Positions 39,301 to 48,839 are shown, counted from the stretch's first letter. The stretch is DNA of 64,000 nucleotides from Paramoeba atlantica (GCA_977017575.1 CDRNVI010000053.1:744001-808000); one strand, 5' to 3'. The notes: generated from the sequence alone by a model not told the origin. Numbers and translations: made by a program.

Positions 39301-39375
39301 CGATCTAAATTTACTGAAGCCGCACCAGTACATTTGGCTAAGTTTCGTAAAACACGTCATATTGACATTCGCTGA
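36373..39375 (+). CDS. RTEL1: RTEL1-type DNA helicase (XPD family, iron-sulfur)
   Basis: RTEL1 is a 5'-3' helicase that dismantles D-loops, T-loops and G-quadruplexes. The 1000-residue protein has a Q-motif region (FPFEPYPVQIEYM), Walker A SPTGTGKT (K55), IIYTTRTHSQ, the RTEL1 signature VLGSREQLCVH, four cysteines of an iron-sulfur cluster spread through C...AAC...SC...CPYF, ADIIFCPYNYALDP, DEAH (D228), and the motif V/VI region SEGVDFSDRHGR and QAMGRVIRHKDDYG. A C-terminal harmonin-N-like segment (FLRKVRDLIIPKPLRSKF) also matches RTEL1 and separates it from FANCJ and XPD. The start at 36373 is the first ATG, after a strong pyrimidine tract. Confidence 0.9.
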   Translation: MKSQYHTVILEDIPVRFPFEPYPVQIEYMRSVIRTLNASQEHAHAALESPTGTGKTLSLLCSVCAWLLWSRKKERTTENLSSFSTCKIIYTTRTHSQVSQVMREFRRCGYEKELQSCVLGSREQLCVHSSIRELKGHTLRAACANARAVRSCRFSNHTPSTPSPSQGRVMDMEDLCREGLSTPYCPYFYTREKVLPTADIIFCPYNYALDPSVMTQDLQLKGNILIIDEAHNLPSVCLSTTSIEIATTDIAVAMGDTSKAIECLEQSSTTPEDSSDLPPGDESRTEDVMQELIVLRTLLYNLQNELEALPLELHKDTNSYVYLKSGEHVYSFLSKLSITFSTAQLFLEQVEHTMELAISGKEKKGLLGSCQGLQTVLDFIKVIFPRLKDRTSQDVENNFKRSYNMVVQAVSGVAGTKRLLSLWCQDCSMCMQQVHTKTRNLLITSGTLTPIDSYTNELGIPFHTILQGPHFISSSQICASICNVSGCGTRLNGNYQNRSNADYQMGIGTCIVNLCRIIPDGILVFFPSYSFMQQLLESWQSRNCEIWSTLAKHKHVFVEPRTTTETRNVVQKFQLTIDNSIADVKTKGAVLFAVCRGKISEGVDFSDRHGRSVIIIGIPYASRNDLNIFLRREYLDKCSRDRTNNSTNFLTGEVWYRQEALRAVNQAMGRVIRHKDDYGSIILLDERFKNQTRSLSKWIQPFLATYDNFIDCQRANATFFSSREPSNATFRHSDIAVSQTETKLPSIFPSSASAAFEYELLTARDGVSESSINEFRSKSTENIAGESIEWLSGTRSHPQKVFPRRPCSAETRQRTECSSKRMSSESFIDIDALPPAFRKSDSVPLLFGVVPTEDIIDAQTTSATLDTCVKNENKLPERKNIQITNKISSQNHIQVATAPELEAFFNQVRIYLSGESSSSYGLFKRILQSLGTLRSCDATNTFRNFCKDLYNVLHGETETGQDFLRKVRDLIIPKPLRSKFTEAAPVHLAKFRKTRHIDIR

Positions 39376-39712
39376 ATTCCGGTGTCCCAGATTCATATTA
39401 ATGTTTGATGTGAAGGGGGGCTCGTTTATTGTTAACAATAATTAATTTCGGTTTTTTCGCGTGACTTCCGAATTTTTTTTTCCCTATGTCATATTTTGTA
39501 GTGTTCAGGATAAGGAAAATGGTGCGCTTAACGATATTATTGAAACAATATTATTCAAACAACAGACTTTCAGTCGCCCGACAATGGCAGCCTCCAGAGA
39601 TAAACCGTTGAGAAGGCAAGTAAACGGTACTTCACGGACATCGCATTTCGATTTACATAATTCAGTTTTGGATGAAACTGGGTGGCAATGGATGGCAATT
39701 GAAAACTGCGTA

Positions 39713-39966
39713 CCGTTTACCCCCCAGTAATAGACCCTCTCCAGTAACAGATTTGGCCATTTTTGGGTTAACCCCCAGTAACAGAGATTAGGCTGGGGAG
39801 GGTGGTTGGAAGAGGGGGTGTTTGGGCGTGTGGGGGTGGCTGGGCGGGGTGAGGGTGGTTGCGCGGGAGCGAATGGCGTAGTTGCGGGGTTTTCTGGGCA
39901 GAAAATCAACGCACCCATGAACAAAAGCGGTACTTTACCACCAAAAAAGCATACCCCCCAGTAACA
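39713..39966. mobile_element. Relative of the C-tract TA element, opposite orientation
   Basis: The left end TA-CCGTTTACCCCCCAGTAA resembles the terminus of the element at 17988. At 39943-39966 AAAAAAGCATACCCCCCAGTAA matches the complement of that element's internal boundary (TTACTGGGGG..TATGCTTTTTT). The distance between the two landmarks is about 240 bases in both copies, but the sequence between them is unlike: here it is G-rich (GGGTGGTTGG, GCGGGGTGAGG). The second terminal repeat is not seen, so the copy is partial or rearranged. Confidence 0.6.
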
Positions 39967-40334
39967 AGAATTAGTCCACGTTCGTTGACAGTCGGATTTA
40001 CTGTCAACGAAGTGGCAGCCAATTGGTTGACCCGTCAACGAAGTAGAGACGTACCCGATTTTTGCGTATATTTGCTCTCAGAGCACTAAATTCGACGTTT
40101 GCGTGTGGGAAATCACTCGTACGCATGAATTCAAGGCTACAGAACGTATTGGGTAGAGAATGCGACTCCAACCATACCATTCTTCCGACCCAAAAAGACC
40201 CCTTGGGGTCCAAAAATTACGTTTTCCCATTTTTTGGTCAAAAATGGGTCATTTTGGGAGGCGTACCACGGCTTCAAGAAGCGACATCTCGCGAAGACAA
40301 TGTCGTAGAAAGCTAGAATACGTCCCAAACTATC

Positions 40335-40790
40335 AAAATACAATAGTCGGAACAATTTTGGAAGAATATTTTTTTTACCATTTTTTTCGTCAAGTTGAAA
40401 AATTTTTCTAAACAAAATTTCCGAAAAAATCCGAACTTGACGGGCCCGTCCTGCGCATACGAGGTTGGGTCACCCCCGGGTAATGTGGTGGAAAATGCGC
40501 GCCAAGACCCCGGCTACCCCTTCTGCGCTTTTTTTTTTCGAAAAATATTTTTTTCGAAAAACATTCGTGCGGTATGCCCCCCCCTGGACCACGCCGCCCT
40601 GGACCCCCCCTGGACCCCCCAAGGGTCCGATTTTTTTTTGAAAATTTTTGGACCACCGGAGCCCACTTTGTATATTTTTCTTCTATCATATTACTGTGTT
40701 CCTTTTTATATCTTCACTGTTTTTGTTCATTTTTTTTTCAATAATCGAGGGTAGAGCGGTAGACCAACCACCGCAATTTTAATTACCTTT
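40335..40790. repeat. Dispersed repeat, copy 2 (short form)
   Basis: This matches the copy at 27695-28925 over its ends and middle, but lacks about 300 bases after GGACCACCGGAGCCC and the 542-bp inserted element. It keeps the C-rich GGTATGCCCCCCCC block and the AATAATCGAGGGTAGAGCGG end. No coding potential is recognised. Confidence 0.8.
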
Positions 40791-41234
40791 AATTGAAGTT
40801 TCTCCGGTATATAATTATTAGTATTCATTAATTATTAGTATTCGTTAATTATTAGTATTCACTTCTTCAACATGATTATTTCTAGTTATTAAAACCAACC
40901 ATTGACTTTCGATCATGATAAACATAATATTTGTATGAATCGTTTTCGGTATTTTCGCAATGTTTTGGATAAATACCTTTTAACTCTTAAAGCTTAAATC
41001 TTTTCCTACGCTGCAGTTTGTACGCTGCAGTTGCTCAAAAAAAAGTAGGCTGCTGTTCTACGACTATTGTAAAGTAGTCGTTAATTGTTTTTCGTTAATC
41101 AACGCGTTTACGAAGCATAGCGCATTTATTTAGTTACTAACTAATAGTTAGTGTTTTAGCTTCTCGCATCGTCATAGTCAATCATAAGTTGACATGTGCA
41201 TAATCATTTTTTCTCACGAAGAGATTAATATATT

Positions 41235-41263
41235 GTCATTATTTTGTTTTTACTTTATCGTAG
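41235..41263 (+). promoter_or_regulatory. Pyrimidine tract and AG, likely trans-splice acceptor for TFB1
   Basis: TGTCATTATTTTGTTTTTAC, TTTATCGTAG is T-rich and ends in AG 21 bases before the ATG at 41284. It supports that ATG over the one at 41194, which lies upstream of the tract. Confidence 0.42.
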
Positions 41264-41283
41264 ATCATTATTGGGAACGCGAT

Positions 41284-43011
41284 ATGGAATTTTGGTACTG
41301 TGTATCTACGAAAGGTGTCGGTGGAAACCTTCGCCTTACCAAAACTTCTCCGTCTGCCCACAACAGAGCTGCTGGTTCAAAGGGATACATTTTTCTTCAT
41401 TGGATATCAATCGATGGAAACCATACAATTGTTCTTTCTTTCCACCCCAAAGAGAGTTGGAAAATTTATCTTGCCCGTAGATCAGGGTCTACGAAAATGA
41501 AGATTTCAGTCCCCATTCAACAGGACTCCGCAACTGAAAATGAGGAAAATATTGTTGGCAGCGTGAACGCAAAGAAAGAGGAATGCCACGTGTTCGATTT
41601 TCATTCCTTGAGTGAGAGGGAAATGGTTGCACAGCTTATTAAAAATCATGGATGCGACGGATCTGATTTGGATACCACATTGACTACGGTCCAGCAGCAG
41701 ACTGGTTCTGATGCTACTGATCCTGCAAAAACGAAATTTTCGAATGTTTCTGCCTCAACGTTTCAAGAAAAAATAGGTATGAGCAGTAAACCAGTGTCTA
41801 GTTCACTATCTTATAATGTCATAGAAGCTTCCAAGGGCACAACTGAATTTTTGACATACATTACTCCTCAATTTGTCCGTGATGTGTTTGGTCAATTTCC
41901 CTCAGTACTACTTGCATATTCTGAGACAGTGCTAAAGGGTGAAATGGAAGAAGAGACTTTTTGGCGGGAATTCTGTTGTAGTCACTATTTTAGTTCGCTT
42001 GCAAGAGGTAACGTATCTGATCGATTGGCTATCGTCTCTTCAACAGATTCACGAGCGCACAAGGGTTTTTTTGAGGTATATGAGGAAAGAATAAAAACTG
42101 AAAATAATAAAACATTGAAAGGTTTGCCTTTTCTAAGTACGTCATCACAAAATACCACGACTGACGCTTTTGCTTGCGATCCAACTTTGCACCTCGATCG
42201 ACAAAATGTTGAAATTGTCCCGAGCCCTGGCTATAGCACTCACAGAAATGCCAACGAAAGAAATTTGATACCACATTCTCTTGAAGAGGTAGAACCCATT
42301 TTTGATCTTAGCCAGGCGGTATTGTCATCTTCTCGCCCACAGTCTTCCTCTCACGTACATGATACATCTCTCAACTCAGAACTACGAAGACATACCGAAC
42401 TTAATGACTTGCACAAGCGTGCAGTTGACTCGAATTTGAGCAGTGACTCTCACCCTTCTCAGTGCAACATTATTGTCCAAGATTTTGCGGTTGCGAAAAA
42501 GAAAATTGAAAATTACGCATTGGAAACTGATAGCTTCATAAACGCGGTTCCCTTTCGGAATTTAATTCAAAAGCAATACACAGATATTACGTGGACTTGC
42601 CCTCCCGAATTTTTATCCATCATAATATCCCGCTCTTCATCACACTTTCCGTTTGGCCAACGAATTTATGATACAATGTGTTCACTGTACTGTGGCAAGA
42701 CATTAGATAGATGTATGTCTAGCGAGAACAATGAAAATTACAAAACCTCATGCTCTTTTCAGGAGTTATCTTTTCTTAGACATAGCGAATTCATTCAAAG
42801 AATAATACGCTCCTGCACCCTTGCATGGAGTCTTCATGCTGATAGTGTTGAAGTTCTTAGACCACTGATGTCAGATCTTCGGCGTTTACGAAATGAATTA
42901 GATGAATTGATATCTAAATTTGACGATAGCAGTGTGAAACGAGAGCAATGTGAAGGCATTTTGCGTCTTCTTCAAAACGCAGCTACACATTTGGAAATGT
43001 TAATAAAATAA
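41284..43011 (+). CDS. TFB1: TFIIH core subunit p62 / TFB1-like
   Basis: p62/TFB1 is a scaffold of the TFIIH core used in transcription start and nucleotide-excision repair. The N-terminal 110 residues read as a PH-like domain (YIFLHWISIDGNHTIVLSF, CHVFDFHSLSEREMV). A BSD domain follows at about residues 193-235: ITPQFVRDVFGQFPSVLLAY, then EEETFWREFCCSHYFSS, which carries the family's conserved FW and the SxYF end. The remainder is helical and poorly conserved, ending in a coiled-coil-like stretch (LRRLRNELDELISKF). The frame is open with an ATG at 41194, but a pyrimidine tract with AG at 41262 lies between them, so 41284 (575 residues) was chosen. Confidence 0.75.
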   Translation: MEFWYCVSTKGVGGNLRLTKTSPSAHNRAAGSKGYIFLHWISIDGNHTIVLSFHPKESWKIYLARRSGSTKMKISVPIQQDSATENEENIVGSVNAKKEECHVFDFHSLSEREMVAQLIKNHGCDGSDLDTTLTTVQQQTGSDATDPAKTKFSNVSASTFQEKIGMSSKPVSSSLSYNVIEASKGTTEFLTYITPQFVRDVFGQFPSVLLAYSETVLKGEMEEETFWREFCCSHYFSSLARGNVSDRLAIVSSTDSRAHKGFFEVYEERIKTENNKTLKGLPFLSTSSQNTTTDAFACDPTLHLDRQNVEIVPSPGYSTHRNANERNLIPHSLEEVEPIFDLSQAVLSSSRPQSSSHVHDTSLNSELRRHTELNDLHKRAVDSNLSSDSHPSQCNIIVQDFAVAKKKIENYALETDSFINAVPFRNLIQKQYTDITWTCPPEFLSIIISRSSSHFPFGQRIYDTMCSLYCGKTLDRCMSSENNENYKTSCSFQELSFLRHSEFIQRIIRSCTLAWSLHADSVEVLRPLMSDLRRLRNELDELISKFDDSSVKREQCEGILRLLQNAATHLEMLIK

Positions 43012-43161
43012 TTTTTGAGAGTGATCGAATTTCTGCTTTTCAGTATTACACCGTCTTTGTATTTCACCCCGTGTATTACCCCGTCTTTCGCTTTTAATAT
43101 TTCTTTCTTTCCATTTAAGGGCTATATTGCATAAATTTTATTTGACGTCGTTTTTCCCATA

Positions 43162-43788
43162 ATGTCTTATTCCATGAAGCATTGCTTAGAGCTTGTGCCA
43201 GCTCTATTTTCAGATGAACGAGCCGGACGTATCCGTGGGGCTATTCTTCCTTCTGAGTATGAACTGTACAGATTCATTCGAAATGTAACCAATCGCAATC
43301 CTACTTGGTCGACAAGTCTCTCAGCTTGTGATTGGGAATGGGTTACTTGTAATACTGCCCGTGAGGTAAAGCGTTTAAGGTGGGGTGGTCTTGGTTTATG
43401 TGGCTCGATTCTATGGAAGCATACTCCTGCCACAATTGAACTCCTCGATATGGGAGGTGATGCAAGTGGAGACCACATAAATTTTTTGTCTGGGGAAGTA
43501 AACTTCCGACTTCTTCCTCCAGGACTACTTGCTCTCTATCTGGAGTTCAATAAATTTACCGGAGAACTAGTGGCATCGCACCTTCCATCTCGTTTGAAAT
43601 CATTGCATTTAGCTTCTAATTATTTTCATGGTTTCATAAATTTCTATGAACTTCCGTCTTCTCTTTTTGTTTTAGATGTCTCAAAAAATGCACGCTTACA
43701 AGGTAACTATACTTTGTCTTTTCAGTCGCAACGTCCGTTTATGATTGCAAATACGCGGGGGACCATGATTGAGTGCTCAAAATATTGA
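43162..43788 (+). CDS. Short LRR protein with cysteine-capped N-terminal module
   Basis: The 208-residue protein opens with a module also present in the next gene and in two relics: ILPSEYELYRFIRNVT, then TWSTSLSACDWEWVTC and VKRLRWGGLGLCGSI. This resembles the plant-type LRR N-cap (CxWxGVxC). About four leucine-rich repeats of roughly 23 residues follow, of the form LPxxLxxLxLxxNxFxG (LPPGLLALYLEFNKFTGELV, LPSRLKSLHLASNYFHG). There is no clear signal peptide or membrane span, so location is unknown. LRR folds bind proteins; the ligand cannot be told. It forms a tandem pair with the gene at 44170 and is probably a lineage-specific family. Confidence 0.75.
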   Translation: MSYSMKHCLELVPALFSDERAGRIRGAILPSEYELYRFIRNVTNRNPTWSTSLSACDWEWVTCNTAREVKRLRWGGLGLCGSILWKHTPATIELLDMGGDASGDHINFLSGEVNFRLLPPGLLALYLEFNKFTGELVASHLPSRLKSLHLASNYFHGFINFYELPSSLFVLDVSKNARLQGNYTLSFQSQRPFMIANTRGTMIECSKY

Positions 43789-43860
43789 ACTACTGTCCAT
43801 AAGTACTGTGACCCCCCACATTTGTGTGGACACAAATTGTATAGCGGGGTATCCCCCACT

Positions 43861-43968
43861 TAACCCCCAGGACACGATCAGTCACCCCCTCAAGAATTTG
43901 GTTACTTTATCCGTTCGGGCTAATTTTTGTTGCGTTTCGCAGATCTCGATGACGCTTGTTTGCGCATA
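43861..43968. mobile_element. Diverged partial relative of the 542-bp TA element
   Basis: TAACCCCCAGG, GTCACCCCCTCAAGAATTTGG, GGGCTAATTTTTGTTGCGTT, GCAGATCTCGATG and TTTGCGC line up in order with the left 110 bases of the element at 28282 (AACCCCTGGCC, GGCACCCCCCTCC, GAGCTAATTTTGGTAGCATT, AGATCTCAATGC, TTTGCGC). The right end was not found. It sits between the two LRR genes. Confidence 0.5.
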
Positions 43969-44169
43969 CAGGCACCACCTCTGCTTTTGTCTTAAACAAT
44001 TTGTGTACTAAAGCAATAAAAACGAGCAAAATATGAAGCTGTAAAGCTTAAACACTGCATTGCATTTTTTTTGCGATTGCATGGGGTCCTATTATATGGG
44101 ATTATAGTATATAAACCCTATTACGCTTTTAAGCCTATTCCTGATTTCTTAATTGACATAAGATTATAC

Positions 44170-44874
44170 ATGGAGTTATACTTCAATTCTTGGTCGATGA
44201 ATTTAGCTTTTATGGATGTTGGGGCGCGTCGCAAAGGCTCCAAAGTTCGTGGCACATCCTTACCCCAAGAATATGCTCTAGTCAAATTTCTGGCCAATGT
44301 GACTCACGACTCCGGCACCTGGTCAACGCATACACCAGCTTGCGCGTGGAATGGGATTTCGTGTGATGGGAAAGATCGCGTTGTCGAGATACGTATCGGG
44401 GGGGAAGGCTTGAGTGGAACCCTTGACGTGTCCTCGCTACCTGCGTCATTACTTTTGTTAAACACAGCCAGTAATAAATTATGTGGCTCCGTCGCTTTCT
44501 GTTCACTTCCCGGAGAACTCCAGCAGCTAATTCTCCGCTACAACTTTTTTACCGGGCTTGTCGATCTCACGAGACTTCCTTTCGGACTTCAGTCTCTCTC
44601 TTTGCAGTCCAATCGGTTCTCCGGGACGATTGATCTTGCATCGCTTCCCCCTACTTTACATTCTATTTATTTGGGATGCAACAATCTTGACGGAGGGCTC
44701 GATCTCTCCTCTCTTCCGCGGACTCTTCGTGATCTCTATTTGAACGACAACAACTTCACTGGTTTGGTCGATTGTAGCCGATTGCCGACCTCATTAAAGA
44801 CACTACAAATGTCACGCACGCAGATAAGATATGACCCACAACAATGTTCTGCTTTAATTCAGATTTATACATAA
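44170..44874 (+). CDS. Short LRR protein, paralogue of the preceding gene
   Basis: The 234-residue protein has the same N-terminal module as the gene at 43162 (SLPQEYALVKFLANVT, TWSTHTPACAWNGISC, VVEIRIGGEGLSGTL) and then six regular repeats of 23 residues with the consensus LPxxLxxLxLxxNxFxGxxDLxx, for example LPFGLQSLSLQSNRFSGTIDL and LPPTLHSIYLGCNNLDGGLDL. The regularity shows an intact gene under constraint. No signal peptide or membrane anchor is obvious. The ATG at 44170 was chosen; another at 44197 would still keep the module. The frame is open upstream but without ATG. Confidence 0.78.
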   Translation: MELYFNSWSMNLAFMDVGARRKGSKVRGTSLPQEYALVKFLANVTHDSGTWSTHTPACAWNGISCDGKDRVVEIRIGGEGLSGTLDVSSLPASLLLLNTASNKLCGSVAFCSLPGELQQLILRYNFFTGLVDLTRLPFGLQSLSLQSNRFSGTIDLASLPPTLHSIYLGCNNLDGGLDLSSLPRTLRDLYLNDNNFTGLVDCSRLPTSLKTLQMSRTQIRYDPQQCSALIQIYT

Positions 44875-45204
44875 TACCTACATAGTATCGCAGATTAGCT
44901 ATGATTTCATCCTTGTGTACGAATTGTACATGGCCCGCTATGAAAACGTTGTTTTATATAATAAAGAGAATTTGATTTTTATGTCATAGAGTTTGGGAGT
45001 TCGGAAGAGTGTCATAAATATTTATGTTAGAACATCATCGAGGTCGGTAATCTTTTTTTAGTTCATTCCGTGCACGTACAAGTCGTTACATTATACCAGC
45101 TTGCTTTCGCAAGCGAACTGGTGCTAGAAATTTTCATTACCTTTTACTATACGCAGAGTGTCCTTTTATCTTGAACTTCTATTTTTACAATATCTTTTAC
45201 TAGT
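44875..45204. other. Intergenic spacer with small hairpin
   Basis: ACCAGCTTGCTTTCGCAAGC, GAACTGGT at 45095-45122 folds into a short hairpin with a TTTC loop. The rest is AT-rich with a pyrimidine-rich end before the next start. Confidence 0.4.
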
Positions 45205-45753
45205 ATGACCGTTCCTTCTTGCAAGCGGCGTCATGTTCTACATGACTTGGTTTCAAAACCAGGTTTTGATATTATTCCTGAAACCGAGCATTATCGTCAA
45301 CTTGGATCTAAGTCTTTTTCTGGAAAAGCTTACTACTTGGGTCACACTGAATCTCACCATAATACCTCTGTTGATAGTACAGGGCATCGCTCCATGATGA
45401 AATCAATTCCCATCAAGGCAACGCTTCGTTTAGATTATGTGGATGTTTTCATCAGATGGTACCGCGATGTTATTTTTATATCTCTAGACGATAATCTAAA
45501 GAACAATGAAATATTATGTGACGAAATTTTTGAGAAACATGCTGCTCATACATCGTCTGCTATCGTTCATATCGATTCTGATAAGGGTAAAACGTTCGTC
45601 GCTGAACTTAAACATGGTCGGGTCCCGGAACTTGTGACACAACAAATCTTACTTCCACTTTACAAACGCAGAATGCATATTCCTCCTGTAGCCCTTCACG
45701 TAGAAGATCTCAGAACCAGTAACGGAGGTAGAATTGTTGGGGACATGAGGTAA
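45205..45753 (+). CDS. Hypothetical protein, 182 aa, unrecognised
   Basis: A complete ATG-started frame with balanced composition and no membrane span. It looks like a compact alpha/beta protein: a central hydrophobic stretch (IKATLRLDYVDVFIRWYRDVIFISLDD), a histidine-rich patch (HTESHHNT), and a basic segment near the C-terminus (LPLYKRRMHIPPVALHVEDL). No family is recognised. Pyrimidine-rich sequence (CTTCTATTTTTACAATATCTTTTACTAG) lies just upstream, so it is likely a real gene. Confidence 0.65.
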   Translation: MTVPSCKRRHVLHDLVSKPGFDIIPETEHYRQLGSKSFSGKAYYLGHTESHHNTSVDSTGHRSMMKSIPIKATLRLDYVDVFIRWYRDVIFISLDDNLKNNEILCDEIFEKHAAHTSSAIVHIDSDKGKTFVAELKHGRVPELVTQQILLPLYKRRMHIPPVALHVEDLRTSNGGRIVGDMR

Positions 45754-45904
45754 TATTATTATTACCTAAAATTATTACCTAGTTCTTAAATAGTTGAAAT
45801 AGGAGGGGTACCTTCATATTCCTGGAAGGGGTAAAACACAAAGTTGCCTTTTAGATTTTTACACATACTTCGAATTCTTGCAGCTTGTAAGATTTGCTAG
45901 ATTC

Positions 45905-45970
45905 TTATTTATATCTTCGATATTTTTCTTTTTTCACTTCATTTTCATCACTTTCTTCTGATCAATTTAG
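45905..45970 (+). promoter_or_regulatory. Pyrimidine tract and AG before the eL31 gene
   Basis: A long T/C-rich run (TTTTTCTTTTTTCACTTCAT, TTTCATCACTTTCTTCTG) ends in TTTAG at 45970, 35 bases before the ATG. This is among the clearest candidate trans-splice acceptor regions in the window, as expected for a highly expressed ribosomal gene. Confidence 0.5.
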
Positions 45971-46005
45971 ACGACTTACGCCTTCATCTTTTCTTTCATA
46001 TTTTA

Positions 46006-46428
46006 ATGGTACGCATTGCAAAGACAAAGACTGGAGCGAATCGTAAGAAAGGTAGCGAACGACGTACGTACCTTCCCAAAGTAGTGACCCTGGAAACTAC
46101 CATTCATCTCGCGCCGCACATGAACAATGTCACGCACAAAAAGAGAGCTCCGCGGGCCTGCAAAGTTGTAAAACAGTACGCTCGCCGCATGATGGATACA
46201 ACGGACAATCGAATCGATGTGAAACTCAACAAAGCTCTGTGGTCTAAAGGTATTCGATCTGTGCCTCATCGCATTCGTGTGCGTATGGCACGAAAAGTTC
46301 GAGAGGCTGCGGGAGAGGGAAGTGGACGACGTGGTGGCGGTAAGTACTACACGGTTATATCTTATGTAACACCCAAAGATGGTACTTTCAAGGGCAAACA
46401 AACAGAGATCGTACAGGAAGACGAATAA
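46006..46428 (+). CDS. RPL31: 60S ribosomal protein eL31
   Basis: eL31 sits at the exit tunnel of the large subunit. The 140-residue protein shows VVTLETTIHLAPHMNNVTHKKRAPRACKVVKQYARRMM, then VKLNKALWSKGIRSVPHRIRVRMARK and the YYTVISYVTP end, matching the family over its whole length. A serine/glycine/arginine insert (GEGSGRRGGG) is longer than the usual loop. In sequence, segment one reads VVTLETTIHL, segment two THKKRAPRAC. Confidence 0.95.
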   Translation: MVRIAKTKTGANRKKGSERRTYLPKVVTLETTIHLAPHMNNVTHKKRAPRACKVVKQYARRMMDTTDNRIDVKLNKALWSKGIRSVPHRIRVRMARKVREAAGEGSGRRGGGKYYTVISYVTPKDGTFKGKQTEIVQEDE

Positions 46429-46876
46429 AAGGCATGGTTAGTACTTCAGTATCTTTATGAAAAGAAGCGAAAAGATGGAGTAAAGAAAGAGGGTCATATT
46501 TTTAAAGAATATTACTTTTGAAGCGAAAATGACTATTCTAAATCTAAAATAATTATGCACTGAAATTGTGTTCTTGGCTAACTACATGTATTGTAGTATC
46601 ATCAAGTGTTGTATCTCATACCCATTCTAGTACGATGCTAATAGTGATACGTTACTATCACATTTCTTTTTTTAAATATTTTTTAATAATTACATGAACC
46701 TCCTGGAAATAGCGTATTTTATGAATGAGGCACGAGTTTTGATGGAGTTTCGCATGGATCTCGGTCGTGACCTCCTTGATTCAAAAGGCACTATTGCTTA
46801 GTGATTTTGCTTTAGTTATTTTGCTTTATTCACAGACATCTAAATTTTCTTGCCTGGGTTCCAACCTGAATATTTG

Positions 46877-46931
46877 GATGACATACATGTATAGACATGA
46901 CATACATGTATAGACATGACATACATGTATA
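46877..46931. repeat. 18-bp tandem repeat, 3 copies
   Basis: GACATACATGTATAGACAT-like units occur three times in a row, each with the palindrome TACATGTA at its core. It is local tandem DNA without evident function. Confidence 0.8.
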
Positions 46932-48008
46932 GGCATCGAAATTAAACTGTACTCCATTTTTACCATTTCATGATGAACTCCGACGAAAACGCGTCCTTTA
47001 TGATGGTTCCTTTTGGATACCTACTTGATCACAATCTGTCAGCAAGTTCACTGATCAATTCAATATATTTTCGTTCCTAATACAGCAGTCTTTTCAGGAG
47101 TCCCTAAAACTTTAAAAACTTTATTATATTTTAGTACTTTTATACATACATTACCGCGTACAGTACTCGGGTACGTACTCGCTTTGAGTACTCGAGTACC
47201 GTATGCGGGTACCGTATTCGCGGTACTCGCCTTGCAATACTCACTAACCCAAAACAATAGTGGCAGGTGGCAGTAAACAGGGGTATAGGAATAAAACCAG
47301 GATGGTATGAGATGTGGGAAGAGGTGTTTGTCTCGGAGCCTGGTGTTCAGTACCGGTTCTAGAAAGCTGGAGCACGTCTGATTTCCTATAGAACAAACTT
47401 CCTATTTCATAAAATGAATTTCTAAACAGAATAGAAATGAAAAACCAACTGGGCAAAGGGAAAGTATGAGATACAAAGGAATACAAAAATTAAAAACAAT
47501 GACAGGACGAACATTGAGTTTTCAAGTATAAAAATTACATGTGTAATGCATGTATGTAATACATGCATGTATTATTGTACATGCATGTAATACATGTACA
47601 TATTGTTACATGTACATTGTATGTTAATTACATGTGTAATGCATAATGTACGAACAGTATAGAAGACATTTAAAAGGGAGCATTGTTTGCATGACAAGAA
47701 GAAAAACTTAAGCCCAGGTATAAAGTGTAGCCCGGGTGATTGTTAAGCACATTACGTGAAACTTTGAAAACCCCATAGAAACATACAGGGGGGTGCACAA
47801 AATATGGGAGGGGGTCAAAATTCGCGTAGGTTGGCCAATTTCGGAAAATACCGCATTCGAGAGCTCTCACAGACTTACGTGTCATGTGATACTGCGTTTT
47901 ACGTTGTTTCCGGGTATGTGCATTTTCCCAAATACCGTAAAAACGGCAAATACAAGTTTGATTTCTGACGAAAAAAATGTTAATATCCACAATTTCCACC
48001 TTTTTTTG

Positions 48009-48237
48009 CTATATGTCAATTTGCGCCCGTGTCGGTACACTCTTTAATGTCATCAAAAAAACATTGTATAGCTTCCCTTTTAATTTTGGTCCACATAATA
48101 CCCAACACCTGGCAGTGTTCCCGTGAAACCCAAACTCCTTGGCGACAGCAGAAAAAGATTCCGTTTCTACAATTCCTTTTACCAAAAGTATCATGTGAGA
48201 GGGTCAGAGTTGCCCATGTCATAATCTTCTTAATAAG
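48009..48237 (-). pseudogene. Transposase helix-turn-helix relic
   Basis: The minus strand encodes ILLVKGIVETESFSAVAKEF, GFHGNTARCWVL, a homeodomain-like helix-turn-helix of the kind that starts Tc1/mariner and IS630 transposases. It resembles the same block in the relic at 49990-50583. No catalytic part follows. Confidence 0.4.
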
Positions 48238-48839
48238 AAGGGAGGGTTGGTCTTACAAAATGCTACCACACGCGAGAAGCTTGTATCTTGTAGTTCCTAC
48301 AAAACTAATTACACTCTAGGGAGAAGAGTCTATAGAGGCGTACCTCGATGACATCACGTTTGGTCGGACGAATCTCTCACATTAGTCTACTTCAACGTGA
48401 ATGGTGCGGATGGACGTGCATGTAAACGTGAATCTAGGAAATTGTTATTTTTGAGTTCACTCACCAGACATCATCCTCAAGAGGCACTCTAATTTAGAGT
48501 TTATTCAAAACCATTTATTCAAACCCGATACTCTTAAAACTTAAACATATTTATAATCAAGGATCATATGACTCAGACTTTCGATGAATTGGAGATGTTT
48601 TCTTCGATGCTTCATTCGAGGAGCTCTGCCACCTCATGATTCCGAGATTTCTCATTATTAGCAAAAACGAATGACAACTTCTCGTTTTGTTCCCTTAACA
48701 CCGTAGTTGTTTTGTATGAGATCATGTTAACCTCTCTTTTTGTATTTTTCATGTATGTCGTTTACGCCTACGGTACATTCGTACGTCACAGCTATTTTAT
48801 CATTTTTCTCAACCGTGCTCTCTAGATCTTTCTGAAAAT

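Larger units (their letters stand above)
39376..41234. other. Gene-free region, 1.8 kb, with two repeat copies
   Basis: This contains a partial relative of the C-tract element (39713-39966) and copy 2 of the dispersed repeat (40335-40790). TTAATTATTAGTATTC is tandemly repeated near 40815-40860. Short GTTGAC/GTCAAC inverted repeats lie at 39981-40045. No gene was seen. Confidence 0.6.

Noticed and set aside
41194-41283. ATG at 41194 as start of the TFB1 gene
   Set aside because: The extra codons read through a T-rich tract with an AG acceptor and add a hydrophobic stretch unlike TFIIH p62.
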